From Lepidodermella squamata (Eukaryota; Gastrotricha), in the NCBI GenBank assembly GCA_047495785.1, contig JBLDXI010000036.1, forward strand, positions 372,001 to 436,000: a stretch of 64,000 nucleotides of DNA. Reading direction: 5' to 3'. Shown here one piece after another: positions 45,330 to 58,830 of the stretch. The position numbers were made by a program, and so were the translations under genes. The stretch's first letter is position 1; each line of letters starts with the position of its first letter. Under the pieces are notes generated by a model. That model made no database searches, had not been told where the DNA came from, and worked only from the letters and a program-made list of their open reading frames with translations.

Positions 45330-46290
45330 AGTACCGTCATCTGGGGCAAAATGAACCTTTGGGGCTAATTAGCCAAAAATTTAGGTTTTCACATTTTCAT
45401 TGATAACTCAAAAACTGCAATGTAAAACTTCACAAAAGTTTACGGGGACGATTGTCAGCAAGCCTCCTACAAGCCTGCAAATTTCCAGCCACGTATGTCC
45501 CGAAATGAGGTCACGGCATGTTGTTGCACAGAGGTGATTTCAGGGAGGTAAAATGACCTCTCTAAATTGAATTACCTGGAGCCAATCACGAGGTTTGATG
45601 ATCAGATGAATTTTTTTCGTTCGACCATTTTCGTCTTAGATGACAGCAAAAAGCCGCGACCCCAGGCAATGCACAGGTATGGCTAGGTGATTGTGGCCAC
45701 ATTACCCCATTGAAAACTCAATGATGGGGGCTAATTGGCCACCCTTATCCTTATAATGGGTTTTCAATATTTAGTGATTGTGAGGGTTGAATGGTCGAGT
45801 GGTTGTAATGATGTGTCATCAAAACCTGTGTGATCTGATGAGCGACGGTTCGATTCCTCATAAAATAGCATTTTTTGCGTCGCCTCTTAATTTTTATTCC
45901 TATTTTTTTTTATATTCCATTTTTATTTTGCTTCAATTTACGGCAATTCTTCATCACACTTTTTAGGAATATTTCTTTTCAGATGTTTGCTAAATTTAAT
46001 AGTTAGTTTTGAGACGAGGACACACTATCTTGGATCTAGCCCATGATGACACATCATTACAACCACTCGACCATTCAACCTTCACAATCACTAAATATTG
46101 AAAACCCATTATAAGGATAAGGGTGGCCAATCAGCCCTAAAACACCTGTCCAATTTGCCCCAAACCTGGGGCGAATTGAGCTTCCTATAAAATCGGAATC
46201 ATGACCCTCTGAAACGTGTAAAGTGTAAAAATGCGAAAAAAACAGGGGGTAATTTTTTTCCCGCGCCCATTTTGCCCTAATTTACGGTAA
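45330..46290. mobile_element. Fold-back element (copy B)
   Basis: Counterpart of 1100-2460 without the hAT-like MITE. The inner inverted repeat and tRNA-like A and B boxes (near 45790-45870) are kept. Confidence 0.55.
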
Positions 46291-47019
46291 GCTTTGTTAA
46301 GCTATCTCTCCCTTGTCATGCTGTAATAAAGCACCGTTTTCTAAAGCCAAACATGACGGTCGAAACCGCTGGATACCTCTTAGTCATCAACTTTTTGAAA
46401 AATAACTGAAACTGCCTGCGTAATGCATCACAACCTAATTTAAACGATGCAAAGTGCCATGCCAACCTACGAATACAAATTACAACTACGAATAAGTTGT
46501 TATTCCTTGTTCGCAGTATCTTTCTGTGTTAGCTGTGTTACCCGCAATCAAGATGTGGCTACTCAGCGCGCAAAAAGCCTAGGGACCATGGTTCTACCAT
46601 TAATCACGGGAATAGTTTACTCATAAGCCTTGTGATGATATCTGATACGAAATGCGAAAAAATGTCGAAAGGCAACTTGCATAAATATAGAGAATAATTA
46701 GAGAGTATGAGTGAGCCTCGTGAGCCTGATGACCTGAAGAATCTAAAAATCACCCATACCTCACCCATACTCATAGCACCCACGCCTGGGAAGCAGGTGA
46801 AACGCAAATGGTCGGATCCACTGAAAAAATTCATACCCATGTTTTGCCTCACTCACAAAAATCGTATTTTTGGCCTCGCTCAGATGAATTTTGTATGTGT
46901 TTGCAAAGAAGTGTCGAGTCCATACTGCTATTAGTCCCAAGACTGCGGTCAGCGATTACGAAACTTCAGAGAGCGGATACGAAACTTCGGAAATTACAAA
47001 ACAAACCTCCAACTTTCAT

Positions 47020-47745
47020 CGCAATAATTTTTATTGTGGAACCTCATATCACTAGTTGCAAGCGTGCTGCTCTCTCTTCATCTCACCCAGCAGCAATTTT
47101 TCAAGCGCATGTGACTCCAGCCTAACGCCGACCACAAGCTCGAGGAACGCAGGGCATAAACCTATTATGCTCGATCGCTTCGTACCGCGCTGCTTCCGCC
47201 GGCTGCGCTTCCTCGCGGCCGGTTGCTCTGGCGCACATCAGGCCGCCGTGACCATTTTTTACCAGCACACCCGGAGCGCCCCTGCCAAGTACGCAGTGGT
47301 CTCCTTCCTTTCTTTCTGCGACTGCCATGAGAGTTACAGCGGCCTATGTGGAAATGAAATATCAGGCTATTACAAAGGCTATACATGACCGCTTCTCACC
47401 AAAATGAGGATCACCAATGCAAGCTTAGTTGCCATGAGTAGTTGACAGTTAGAAGAAAATATTTCGACTTTATCTTGAAGATTGAAACTTGAATAATGAG
47501 CTGAGCAGAGCTGGGCTGCTTCATTAGCACTTTGCTAGTCATTCGCTATCTACGTCAGCATTTGGTAAAATATTCATTGTGGCTTGATAAATAAGATATC
47601 TGAGCGCACACTGCGGCTGATTCAACAAATTTAAAGAAATTTTTAAGCTATCAAACAATGATGGAAATAGACAGAGGTGTCGGTAACGAGGTCTTAATTG
47701 CCAAATGCGTTTTTCTACATTTTACAGGAGGCGAAAAGAATATGA
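47020..47745. repeat. R1 repeat, copy B
   Basis: Nearly identical to 3190-3935, with a short deletion in CATGACCGCTTCTC relative to copy A. Confidence 0.7.
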
Positions 47746-47756
47746 TTATTAAATTT

Positions 47757-48578
47757 ATATATCTTCGCGTTATCAGCACGATCAGTATATCTCCCGGGTG
47801 ACTTCCCCATCACTGATAAGCAGCTTTTGAATCTGATAGTATTTGCGGATGACGGCACCTTAATTGGTATGAGCCACGAGGAAATTAAATCATTACTTGA
47901 TGTCTTCAACAAGGCCTGCCAAGAGCTTGGTCTGAAAATTAGAGTTAGCAAAACCCAGTATATGGTTATCGGTGAGGATAAAAATTATCAACTGGAACTA
48001 GATGGAAAATTATTGGAGAAAGTTACGTCGTTTAAATATTTAGGTAGCATCATCACATCTGACAGTAAAATGGACGAAGAAATCAAAGCTCGCCTAGCGA
48101 AAGCTGGCAGCTGTTTTGGTACTTTCAACAAGTTGATGTGCAGCAGAAAACATTTTAGCCTAGCCACGAAATTGAAAGTTTTAAAATGTGTGGTAATTAC
48201 GCCTGTGAAACCTGGAACCTAACTACTGCGCAGGAACAAAGGTTAAACGTTACTTTTATGCGCTGGCTTAGAACCATTATGGGCTTTTTCCGAACAGATT
48301 ACATACCTAACATCGATATTAGGTTGATATGTGATGTTTTAGAATTAAGTAAAATAATTGAAAAAAATCGTTTGAAATATTTCGGCCACATTATTCGCCA
48401 AGATGAGTATGATGCTGAAAGTGTCACAAATGCTATGTATTATTGGAAAGCGGTCGACCCGAGTTAGTACTTGCCTCGTGGTAAGCCGCCAACCCGATGG
48501 ACTGCCAATTTTACCACATGAAAGTGGCTCAACTCATTGCAGTATTCTGTATTGCCCGGCATATCTTTTCAGCACAAT
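47757..48578 (+). pseudogene. LINE reverse-transcriptase fragment (copy B)
   Basis: Better preserved than copy A. The frame from about 47763 runs through QLLNLIVFADDGTLIG, with both catalytic aspartates, to KYLGSIITSDSKMDEEIKAR. It ends at 48222 and is continued in another frame from 48186 by ACETWNL and FGHIIRQD. The 5' part, including the endonuclease and the first reverse-transcriptase motifs, is missing, and the frameshift near 48195 is shared with copy A. An RTE-like LINE relic. Confidence 0.8.
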
Positions 48579-48754
48579 AACCCGGACTAAAAAGTTTCAT
48601 GTTGTAAACTCGTGTAAATGGGGTGAAAACACGTCCGTGTATTTTGCTGTAAAATGAGGGAGAAATGGTAACGAGTCCTATGAATTTACATGATCATTTT
48701 ATTGATTCAGCTCACACGAATTTACATTTAGACCATAATTGGCCGCCGTTCGCC

Positions 48755-48997
48755 CTGCGCTTCCACGGAATTACACGGAGTTGTGAGTCTGGTTGATTTA
48801 GCCGGAAACGTTGGAAAAACTTGTCTTGACTTGCTTCTCCCAGCTGAATCGTCAAACCTAAGTTTCCAACGACATTTCGCCGTTGTAAACTCATGTAAGA
48901 AGATTCAGCCGAGAAAAGCAAGTCAAGACAAGTTTTTCCAGCGTTTCCGGCGAAATCAACCAGACTCACAACTCCGTGTAATTCCGTGGAAGCGCAG
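48755..48997. repeat. 96-bp-arm inverted repeat inside TIR element
   Basis: Arms 48755-48850 and 48902-48997 are inverted copies with few mismatches (for example GGTTGATTTAGCCGGAAACG against the complement of GGTTGATTTCGCCGGAAACG). A 51-base loop contains TGTAAACTCATGTAA. The transcript could form a long hairpin. Confidence 0.85.
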
Positions 48998-50150
48998 AAA
49001 GATTGGCTCAACAATATAGAATTTTTCACACAGAATCGCAAATTAGGCACAAAAAATCACACGGACAACATCGTGTAATTCCGTGTAAGCACATGCAGAG
49101 CAGCGCAGAAAAAACAATGTTCACACAAAATTCGCAAAAATGAGAAAAAATCGAGAAAAATGATGTGATAAGCAGAGAATTGGCAACATGAGAACAGCAA
49201 GAGAATATGGCATTTTTCGAAAGAAAACGACGATATTCACAGCAAAAGCATTTTTCATGAAAATTTCAAATTCAATGATAATTCGCAAAAAGCACAAAAA
49301 ATCGTTTTTTTATTGTCTTTCTTCAGTGCATTTTTGCGCCTAACTGCGACTCATTTGGCGTTCCCAGTACAGCCAGAATTCAGCCTAAAATGAACAGCTT
49401 CAGTCCGCGGCTGCAACAGAATTCAGCTGAAAATAACGAAAAATGTAGCTGTAGTAGAAACGTGAGATCGAAGTTTGATCACCTGAATTTCAAAATCAGC
49501 AGCAGCAGCAGCAATAACACTGGGTCATGTACTTAGTCGGCGACAGCGGCCGATCTTGCGCAAAATCCCTGAAAATTAACACTATTCCAAAATTCAACTG
49601 AATGGAATGACAAAATCCGACCGTAGTTCCTTTTATATTTTAGATTAAATTTATAATTAAAATTGTTGGTCTTTTGAAGTAAAATGGCAAAATAACCTTA
49701 AGTTTTTCGAAGGCAGAAATACATTGCACATTTCTCCAGCTTGTCGTAGTTCTATTCAGGACCAAATTCTGGCCCAGCCTGATATAGGTGAGGGTGAATC
49801 CACGATCTTGTCAACTGGGGAGCTCAAAAATACAATTGGCATATGCCTCATATATTATATATTTTTAGAAAGCTGGTGATCTGAATTTTCATTTTTTGGC
49901 AATATTTTCTCTAAATTACCCGATTTTGACACATTGGACACTCTGTTACGTAACTCAGTATAAGAAGCCAATTTGGGTCAATTTTTCATGTTTTTTGCCC
50001 TTATTCTTATTCAAGCCCAGGTGTTTCCAGCTTTCAACGGCTGGGTAACTATTTCCGCCTATATGAGACGAGTGTTTTGCAGGTACCCGCGACCTTGCAT
50101 GATGTTTCATTACGCAACGACACCATGTAATGTCAAATTAGGTCAAATTT

Positions 50151-51426
50151 CTCTGTACGTCACGGAAAAAATGAAATTTCATCGCCAATCCGTGGAACCG
50201 GGTCCAATCAGCCCAAAACTTTTTATTCTCTTCCCTGGAACCCTCATTAACATTTTGTGATACTTGGCTGCCTGCAGAAAACTCCCAGAGATGATAAAAG
50301 TGCGTGACGTACAGAGGATTTTCTCATCGTGACGTACAGAGAAATGGTTATCAACGGAACGTTTCTGTTCACCTGAATTCTTAAAAATCATCCCAATGGC
50401 TGGAAATGGTTATTTTAATGGCAAGTGGCATAGAGTTAACTAAAAGAAACCGTTTTTGATGTTCCAACTAATGCTTGAAGCCTAATTATGAGCCTATCCA
50501 GATTTTGTGCTAAATGGTCAAATCTTAGTCTTTCCCGTCAGCCTCGTGCACCTCCCAAATAGGATCCTAAACCATGGGATGAGTGTTTTTTTGCTTATTA
50601 TACTATGTTCTATATATTTGTCGATGTTTTCGATCCGTTCGGTGCTCCTGAGGCGTTCAATTCTATCGCGAAGCTGGTGAACAGTATTTTTTAGCCTAAG
50701 CTGCAGCAGGTGAAAATATGAAATTCGATAATTGTAGCACCTACGGAGCTTTTAGAGGGTCGGAAACATTAAGAATCATTATAAACGATGTTTTAACTCA
50801 AAAAGGTTTACTAGGTTATCTGTAAAATTGAAAAAACCGTGATTCCTTAAATTTGTGGGGTCTCACGAGTGCCTAAAATTAGACCAATGAAACTTCCATG
50901 CTTAAGTGCAAAACCAAGCACAGAATTATATGCCAATAAGTTAGCTGCTGTCAAATGACGTCGAAAAATACCCAGATGATGATATATGAGCAAGCTACGA
51001 CGATAGGTAACATCTAAAAAATGGTCCTCTGTACGTCACGTTAGGGCTTCTCTGTACGTCACGGCGTTTTTCGGGCATCACTATTAAAATATGGATGATT
51101 AGCCCTTATTTTTTACCGGAAAACAAACTAGACGTTATACGCGAATTATGGGATGAAAAATGAAGCCTACAACCGCTTTAATTCAGAGGAAATCTAATTT
51201 GCAAAATCGAACCCAAAATTGCTGGATTTTTTTCTCTGTCTGTCACGCGACTTTGTATCGTCGACCAAGTCACGCCCGTTTAGTCTCCAGCTTAGATTTT
51301 GTACGCAAGGACGCAAAAAATCCTCCTCTTTCCAATGAATATAAATTTATGGGTGCTGAATCGCCTATTCCAACGCTAGCTCGCTTATAGCATCTCGAGG
51401 TGGTGGATTTTTCTCTGTACGTCACT
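50151..51426. repeat. Cluster of seven CTCTGTACGTCACG motifs
   Basis: Plus-strand copies start at 50151, 51027, 51050, 51234 (one mismatch) and 51413 (last base differs). Minus-strand copies are at 50303-50316 and 50328-50341. Two close pairs, 25 and 23 bp apart, face each other. The motif was noticed nowhere else in the window. The function is unknown. Confidence 0.8.
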
Positions 51427-54400
51427 CGTGCTGAGCATGAAAATGGCAATAAATATTTTTATCAAAAATTGTCTCACAAATTTCCAGAGATTATTTACCT
51501 TTTATCGCAGTATATTTTGAGTTCAACGACGCGATCATTCCATAATGCAGTCTTTCGAGGACACAAAAATCGTCCAGAGTAAAAACGTGAATTAATAAAA
51601 TAATTAAATACATTTAAGATGGATTGTGACTCACCACGTTTCAAGAAATGCGAGAGGCTCGGCGAAATTCGTGGCCATTGCCCACAAACTGTGATTCAGA
51701 AATTGAATTGAATGTAAATTATGCAAAAACAAAATAATTGTTTCAGATCTTTGCCCTCCTGAGATATTTTAGTTTTTATATGGTGAACATATTTTAATAT
51801 ATAATATTTAATATAATATTATATTATTTGGTCCTACCGGAACCAAATTTAAAAAGAGCGCAGCCAAAGTTACAGTAGCGGAACGAAATTTTGAAATTTT
51901 TTGGTGGCCTAAAATCACTTTTCGGATATTTCTTACGGGTCAAGATTGGCCACAATAATTGGAAAAAAAATCACCAGGAATTCAACTTAATCTATCAGAT
52001 AGAGTGTTCAATTCAGACTCTTCAGACTCTAATAGACTCTTGGCATATTTGAAATATAGCGCAGAAAGATTTTCCGGAAATTTACATTTTTTAATCTAAA
52101 ATTTGATCATGAAAAAAGCTGAACAAATCTCGAATTCTGCTGAGAAAGATGAGCAGTTATCTGAACAAATTTGGTAAGCCATTATGTTAGCAGCTGAAAC
52201 GCAAATTTTCTTTATATAAAAATCCCAATTCTAATCAGGAATTTTTTCAAATTCAAGAAAAGACATTTGAATAGAATTTTTCAAGTCACGTGATTGACAT
52301 TTGAAATTAACGGCTATTTTTATAAATTATGCATGCATTTCTGCATATGAGTGGTGTGAAACCATTAACCAGTTATGCCTTAACCTTCCCAAATTCACCT
52401 CGAACTATCGTATTCTAACAATATTATGTACCCTCAGCCGTCAACATTTCAATTTTCATCAATTAAAAATCCCTGATTAAAAGATAAAATCATACCGCTG
52501 AAAAACTTGAAGAATTTTTAGTCTAAGAAGCTGGCGATGGCGGTAGCAAACTTCAAAAACGAATCGCAAGGTTCAGAGTTTAGAGATAAAATACAGCTAA
52601 TATCTTGTTTCAATACTAGCCCAGTCGCTAATAATCGCCTATCCCTAATAGTAGCCCGGGCTTGAGAGTTGAAGTCGGCTCGAAAACATTAGCGATTAAC
52701 GATTAAGATTAATTTTCAATTTTTTTAAAACCTCAACGAAGGAATTTTAGTGTCCCGAACTGCTATTGGAACAAATACGGTAATAAGCAAGTTGAGTTGA
52801 GTGTCAAAAACCACGAAGAATTGTGATAAGAATCCAATCAATTAGTAGCTAAAATTATCTACGTTGCACTTACCTGTCGAAATCATAACTTACTCAGGTA
52901 GAAGTACAAATAGTTGGCTTCGATAGGCTGGAATACTCGCGGGGCCATTTCCGTAAAATCCGAAAATTGCCGGAAGTCCCGGAACTGACGAGAAGCGGCC
53001 AATCAATCATAAACGGGCAATATGGAGAATTATTTACTTTGCCTGCTTACCTTTGACCTCGCAAACGAAACGAGGTATGTAGAACAGCCTGTTTTTTAAT
53101 CAAAAAGCGAGCGACATGAAATAAAAAGTTGACCTGATTTTAAACGACGGAAAAATAGTGAACAGCTGTGTTGCTCTCATTCCGCTGAGTTTGTCTTAAG
53201 GCGCACGTGCCAGATGACACGTAACACATGGCCCGCTTCATTTAAAATTAGTTTTTATTTTATTTTTTCCTCAATTTTTTATCCCACTCATTTCTCATTT
53301 ACAAGGGATTTTCTCGTGACATGTAAATCGATCCGCAGCTCTTATATTTGCTGGGTACTTAGTATAGCCGAAGGCACGCTCTGAAATGAATTTTTTTAAA
53401 CAAAACTCAAGCTCGACATTTTTCGAGAATTTTTCTTGGATTTGGATAGAAGCTTAACTGATTTTTGGGAGGTTAAATTAAAAATCAAGAAAATTTGCTA
53501 ATAGATATAAAGAACTCATAGTTTGATTGGGATCATCTTTTTATCAGTTTTGGCCCTGGAATCAGAACTCCAACCGCATTTAAAATTATGAAAATAGATA
53601 TAAGATTTTTTCGAATTTTTACCTTTTCCTGAAATATTTTTGCAACCCTTCCCGTCTATTTTTTCGCTCGTGTGCAGCCTGTAAAATAATTAATAGTTAT
53701 ATTTTTCCTCCTGATCTTTCAGCTTAACAACTTTATTAACAAATTCACTCGCAGTACCAAAATAATTTTGAAAATTCATTATTTTTTATTCATTTTTATC
53801 CTGTAGTTGTGCCTTACGCCACATTTTAAGCCGAGATCGACTTGAGCAGACTATTTCCAAATTATTTTAGGAGAAAGCCCTGAAGTCAAGCCTTGAATTT
53901 CGTAAATTGCTGAATTGATTTTCCGGATTTTTTTTTGATTTGTCATCTAATAAAGTTTCCCTAGCTTCTCCCAGTTCTAATTGGAACGTCGATATTGTCA
54001 TTAGAATATTCCGCGCTTCAGAATTGGACACATAGTCCTAACAGAGTGCCATAAGAAACCTATTCGAACTTTTCTGCAAAATATTGCTCAAATTAGTACG
54101 AAATTTTCCGTTCTTTTCCAAATTGTTCTCTTTTGGCATAAAATACTACATTATTTAATACATCAGCGCTAAACTTAACGGCTGCGGAATAAGCTTCCCG
54201 TAATAAGAACATAATGTTGAGCTTTTTTAATTTTTAATTTTAATCGACGTTGTGGGATCTTGCTGATAACTAAATACGCAACCGATTTCGAGATTTGGAT
54301 GAAACCCAAATAATGGTTAAAAAAATCATTAATTTCAGCTTTTAATTTCTACCCACCACTCTGATTTTTGTAAATTTTGGAAGCATTTATCGGTCACCAT

Positions 54401-55507
54401 AAAGACACCACTTGAAAATGACGAAAAATAGGTCAGACAAATTAATTTCATGACAAATAAAAAATTATAAATTTTGGAATAATCAGGAAATCCAATTCAT
54501 GAATTTTCCTCTAAATCTTTTAATTTTGATAAATTTCAAAAAGTTTCAAAAATCTCAAAAAATCGAAATGAAGCAAGCGCGTAATAAGGCAAAAATTGTC
54601 AAATTATTCTGTACAGAATTAAGAAGGAAAGCATTCTCAAATGTTCCTGAATTTTACTGATTTTCTGAAGTAAAGTCTTCACGCGAAAGAAAGCGAAATT
54701 ATTGGTAAAATCTTGACAATTTTGGTTATCATTTTTGCGCTGGATTCCCAACTCCGTTCTTTTCACGCGGTTCGGCGTTTGGCGTAAATAATAAAATACG
54801 CTAAAATTTAACTTGGCCTATTTTTTCACCATTTTTGCATCCTTAAAACTCCAATCTCCTAATTTCGTTTTTAGTGAAAATCACCTAAATTTCAAAAATT
54901 TCTTCATTTCGAGATTCATTATTGAAAATCAGTCCACATGAATTTACACGGTGATTTTTGAGCTCAAAATTGCCAGTATTTCTCATTTTTTACTTCGTGT
55001 ATTTTGATGTAACTACTCTGATTTCTCCAGAGCCGAAGTTTTCTTGAAATTCCTCTAAATTTCCGATCGTGTAATTTCATGTAATGTCAATTGCGGCTCG
55101 GACTTGAAAATTATAGCAGTAAAATGAGGGTATTATCGGCTGAATTTCCAAAATTTATTTATTTTTTGTTCAATCGATCTTCCTACATGAGAATACAACG
55201 TCATTTTCTGGATGTAAAATGATGTGAGGATATTCCAGTCGAAAAATCGTTCAGCTTCCATTGAAATACATCGAAGAAATAACTGAAGGACGAAAATCCA
55301 TGAGTTTACATGACCGAATTTCAGGGTTTACACGAATATCCATGAGTTTCCTCAGCCAAAAAACGACAAACCCTGTTTTACAACGCTGAATTCCGGATCG
55401 CTGAGCTGGTTCCTGATCTGCTTACATGAAAACACCCAAATAAACTGCTAAATACCTCAAAATACAGGAATTTACAATGTTAATTTACTCAAACTTTTTT
55501 GTCCGGG

Positions 55508-55957
55508 AATCGATATAATGATTGAAACAAATGGGGCTACATTTGAGTAGATCCAATGACATTGAATGACTCGGAAAAATCTTACAAAAAGTCTGATTCA
55601 ACAATCCTTGACAGTTTTCTACCCAAATAATTTACTTTTTATAACTGCTGATAACAACTTCTCACTGTCGTAGCATTTACTTTTATTGTAACCTCACACC
55701 TCACACCAATTGTTGACTTGACAATGTAAGCGGGCTGCTGCTCTCTCCTCGTATCACCCATCAGCCTTTCCGAATGGCATGCATGCGACTCCAGCCTAAT
55801 GCTGACTGCATGATTTTCTTCCATTTTGACTTCTAACAATGCCACGCTTGCCGTCCTTCGGCTGGTTCAGCTTCCTCGCGGCCGGATGATCCGCGGCAGA
55901 TCAGAGAGAGTTAGAGCTTTTCACCAGTTTGCCCTTAACATTCCCATACAATTGGCA
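55508..55957. repeat. Segmental duplication, copy B, continued
   Basis: Matches 4859-5351 after the 6.9-kb insertion, including the diverged R1 piece at 55668-55957. It shows the site of the Gypsy element without insertion (ATTGGCATGTATCTCC). Confidence 0.8.
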
Positions 55958-56539
55958 TGTATCTCCTACCTTTTCCTTTTGTTTTGCGGCTGACACGAGA
56001 GTAACAGCGGCCTATGAGGAAAAGAGAGGAAAAGAAGCGTTAGGCTACAATGAATGAAGTTGAGAGGCTTCTCACCAAAAGGACGATCGCCAAGTTTAGT
56101 TGCCATTAGTAGCATTACAGTCCGGCTTTGCAGGATCAAAGTCCACGTTTAGCAGATTAATGGCATTACTGCGCGTTTTTCTACTGCGTGCCCTGTGCTT
56201 GCCAGATATTTCGATTCCAAGTCCATCTGGGCGTCATAATTGATGATTAAGCTTAAGGGCTGACATCTGACCTGATGCCTTATCAATGGTGGCGGCGGCG
56301 AGACTGATGCAAGAAATTCAAAAATTTTCCTGATGAAAATATTTCAACGCGTGTTTCAGCACTCAAATTGATGATACGAACTATTTTAAATTGTTGAGTT
56401 TATCCTTGACAGAATCGAAGCCATACGTGGAAGTATTTTTCCTGGGCTGCATGAAACTTGGGTTACGCGTGATGTAAAAAGGTTTCAATCACTGTGGATT
56501 GTGGGCTAGCAAATTTCCACTGTCCCAGATTTCATTTTT

Positions 56540-57720
56540 ATTGCAACACAGCATCACGACGAGTTGACAATGTAAATATACATTCACGAGCTTGCTGCTC
56601 TCTCCTCATCGCACCCAGCAGCCATTTCAAATCGCATGCGAGTCCACCTTAGTGACGTCTGCAGACTTTTTTGCCTTTGCGATGCCTAACAACGCCAGGC
56701 TTGCCGTTCTTCCTAGTGCACTTTTCCCCGTCTCGTGCCGTCTCCTCCGCCTGTGCCGGTAGACATGGCGCAAGCCAGTTTGCCGTCAAACCTTTTTACC
56801 ATCACACCCGGATTACCACGGCGATAACAGCTCTCCTTCATTTCTTTCTGCGGCTGTCATGAGAGTAATAACGGCCTATGTGGAAATGAAACATTAGGCT
56901 ACAAAGAGTATACGTCAAGTTCTCACCAAAACGACGATCGCCAATGTAAGCTTAGTTGCCATGAGTAGTTAAACGGTTAAAACAAAATATTTCGACTTTA
57001 TCTTGAAGATGGAAATTTGAATAATGATGCACTGAGCAAAGTTGGGCTGCATTTTCAACAATTTGCTTGTCATTCCGTCTCTACGTCAGCCGTGGATTGC
57101 TTATTTGTCATTTCAGTTGCTTTATGAATAAGCATCAAGACTGTAAGTCAGAGCTGAGCGACTGATTCAACAAATTGAAGAAATTATCATAATATCAAAC
57201 AAAGATGGAAAATTGGCAGAGGCGTCGGTATAACGGTGTAAAGTTCCAAGTGCATTCATAATTTAATTGTGAAGGAAGCGAAAAACATAATTATTCAATC
57301 GCAAAATTACTATTTTTCATGGACCTTGGAATTTATGAATTTTCTGTTGAGAAGTGAACAGTGAACTTGAAGATCGAAAATCGCGAAGCCAATGAGGTAG
57401 GACATCCTGACACATGTAGAGACATAAGACATAAGACAGTGTACAAAATCCCGGAAGCAACGCTATGAAACCAGCAAGGTATGTAATACGAACGCCATGG
57501 AGCGAAGACAAGGGCCAAGCAGACACAGAACCGAGATCTCGGCAACCGAGACAAGCTATCCAGCGACTTGGAGTCAAACATCAACGAGGCTGCCCCAATC
57601 AACGCTTGACCGTGAACAAGGAGATGTGTTGCCATAAAGCGAGCCATTAGCAAATCGCACGAGCCAGGGCTGACCCTGAACGTAAGGGCGCAATGTTGAA
57701 GACGAACGTCACTGGTAATA
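56540..57720. repeat. Longest R1 repeat copy
   Basis: Contains all R1 blocks from TTTTATTGCAAC to the distal part shared with 17895-18410 (GAACAAGGAGATG, GAGGCTGCCCCAA). Frames of up to 143 codons within it are not conserved in the other copies, so they are not taken as genes. Confidence 0.7.
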
Positions 57721-58674
57721 AGCTGAACGCCATTAACATTGACCAGCGGAGCGCCAGAAATCATCGTTGAAGTCGATGTCGCAAATCCACAAGCGGGCTA
57801 GGGTGATACCATAACCACCTGAAAATTTCTATTCTTTGCTCAATCTAAACCGTCACTCGAACTTTCACAACACAGGATGGCGGTCCTAATTCATATTATA
57901 CTTGATGATTTTCATCGAAGAATCCAAGTCAAATTTTTGCTCAGACTATCGGTCTGCCAATTTATTCTGGTCTTGGCGAAACCAGACGTTTTTACCGTGA
58001 AGTAAGACCAAGACCCAGACCGAAATTAATACCAGGTCTTTATATCAAGACCAACGACCGCAGACCTTTATATTTCATTGTTGTCCCTCTCATCATTCTC
58101 CTCAGCCAAATTTTGAAAATTATTGGAATGGTTTATTTCCCAGGGCGTAACTAGTATTCTTTTGTTTTCGGTTATAACCAGTTTTCCATTTGTAACAAAA
58201 TTTTTCAAAGCGTGCTGGGGAAAGGCTTCTTGATTTGAGAAGGTGCGTTGAAATTGAAAATGCATGAAAGGAGTTAAACGAAAGCGTTGTTTACATAAGC
58301 CGCGTCACGTGGTGTTGAGCTGGCCCCTGGCTCGTTTTTTCTCAATCACGTTAACTACTGAAAAAAGCTAACAAGCTCCCATTGGTTTTCTGAATATGTC
58401 AAGTAGTCGGGTTGGTAGGGGCTCAATTCCGGGCCCCCCTTAGTTTCGTGCAGCCCCCAGCATTAATTGCGCAACCAAAGGGTAAAAATGGACTTGTGCG
58501 CAAGCGCTAATTCCGAATTTTTCAAAATTTCAGGGCCGCGCGCGCTAATGTCAAAGGGCTAGTTTTAATAAAGTAGGCGGTTTTTATACCAAAATATAGC
58601 TCAGACAATTCTCTACCGATTGAATATGGTGTTCTCGCGTGAAAAAATTAATGGGAAAAAGTTAAGTGTAAGCT
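57721..58674. other. No gene seen
   Basis: About 57940-58060 has several GGTCTTGG/CCAAGACC-type inverted pieces that may be a decayed element. Nothing protein-like was found. Confidence 0.4.
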
Positions 58675-58675
58675 A

Positions 58676-58830
58676 CAGTGCTCCCTCGTTAAAGGCACCC
58701 TTTTTATAAGACCGTTTTCTTATCGAGGGCTGTTTACGATAGGGAGAGGATTAGCGTCCCAGATGTTTCCAATTTTTTACTTTCTCATAATAAATGTTCG
58801 GCGACCTTGATAAAAGCACCCCTTGTTTAA
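58676..58830. mobile_element. Pogo/Tigger-like MITE fragment
   Basis: Begins CAGTGCTCCCTCGTTAAAGG after TA and runs through CTTATCGAGGGCTGTTTACG, matching the element at 15573-15749 in the opposite orientation. The other end is eroded near GATAAAAGCACC. Confidence 0.7.

Larger units (their letters stand above)
44911..48580. repeat. Segmental duplication, copy B
   Basis: Colinear with 541-4858. It lacks the 138-bp tandem duplication, the hAT-like MITE and the 100-bp MITE of copy A, and is cut at 48580 by the 6.9-kb TIR element. It continues at 55508. Confidence 0.8.
48581..55507. mobile_element. 6.9-kb terminal-inverted-repeat element, unclassified
   Basis: The left end is CCCGGACTAAAAAGTTT and the right end is the complement of CCCGGACAAAAAAGTTT. 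The paralogue at 4856-4870 is uninterrupted and gives an empty site (AATAATCGATATA); AA is present on both sides here, suggesting a 2-bp target duplication. No transposase or other credible protein is encoded; the longest frame is under 120 codons. Both ends are filled with TGTAAAYTCRTGTAA-like palindromic motifs, as expected of subterminal transposase sites. The centre (51.5-54.9 kb) is AT-rich with no recognised feature. It is probably a non-autonomous DNA transposon; the superfamily is not assigned. Confidence 0.8.

Noticed and set aside
57333-57764. 143-codon minus-strand frame
   Set aside because: It lies in R1 repeat DNA, and the copy at 17895-18410 does not keep the frame.
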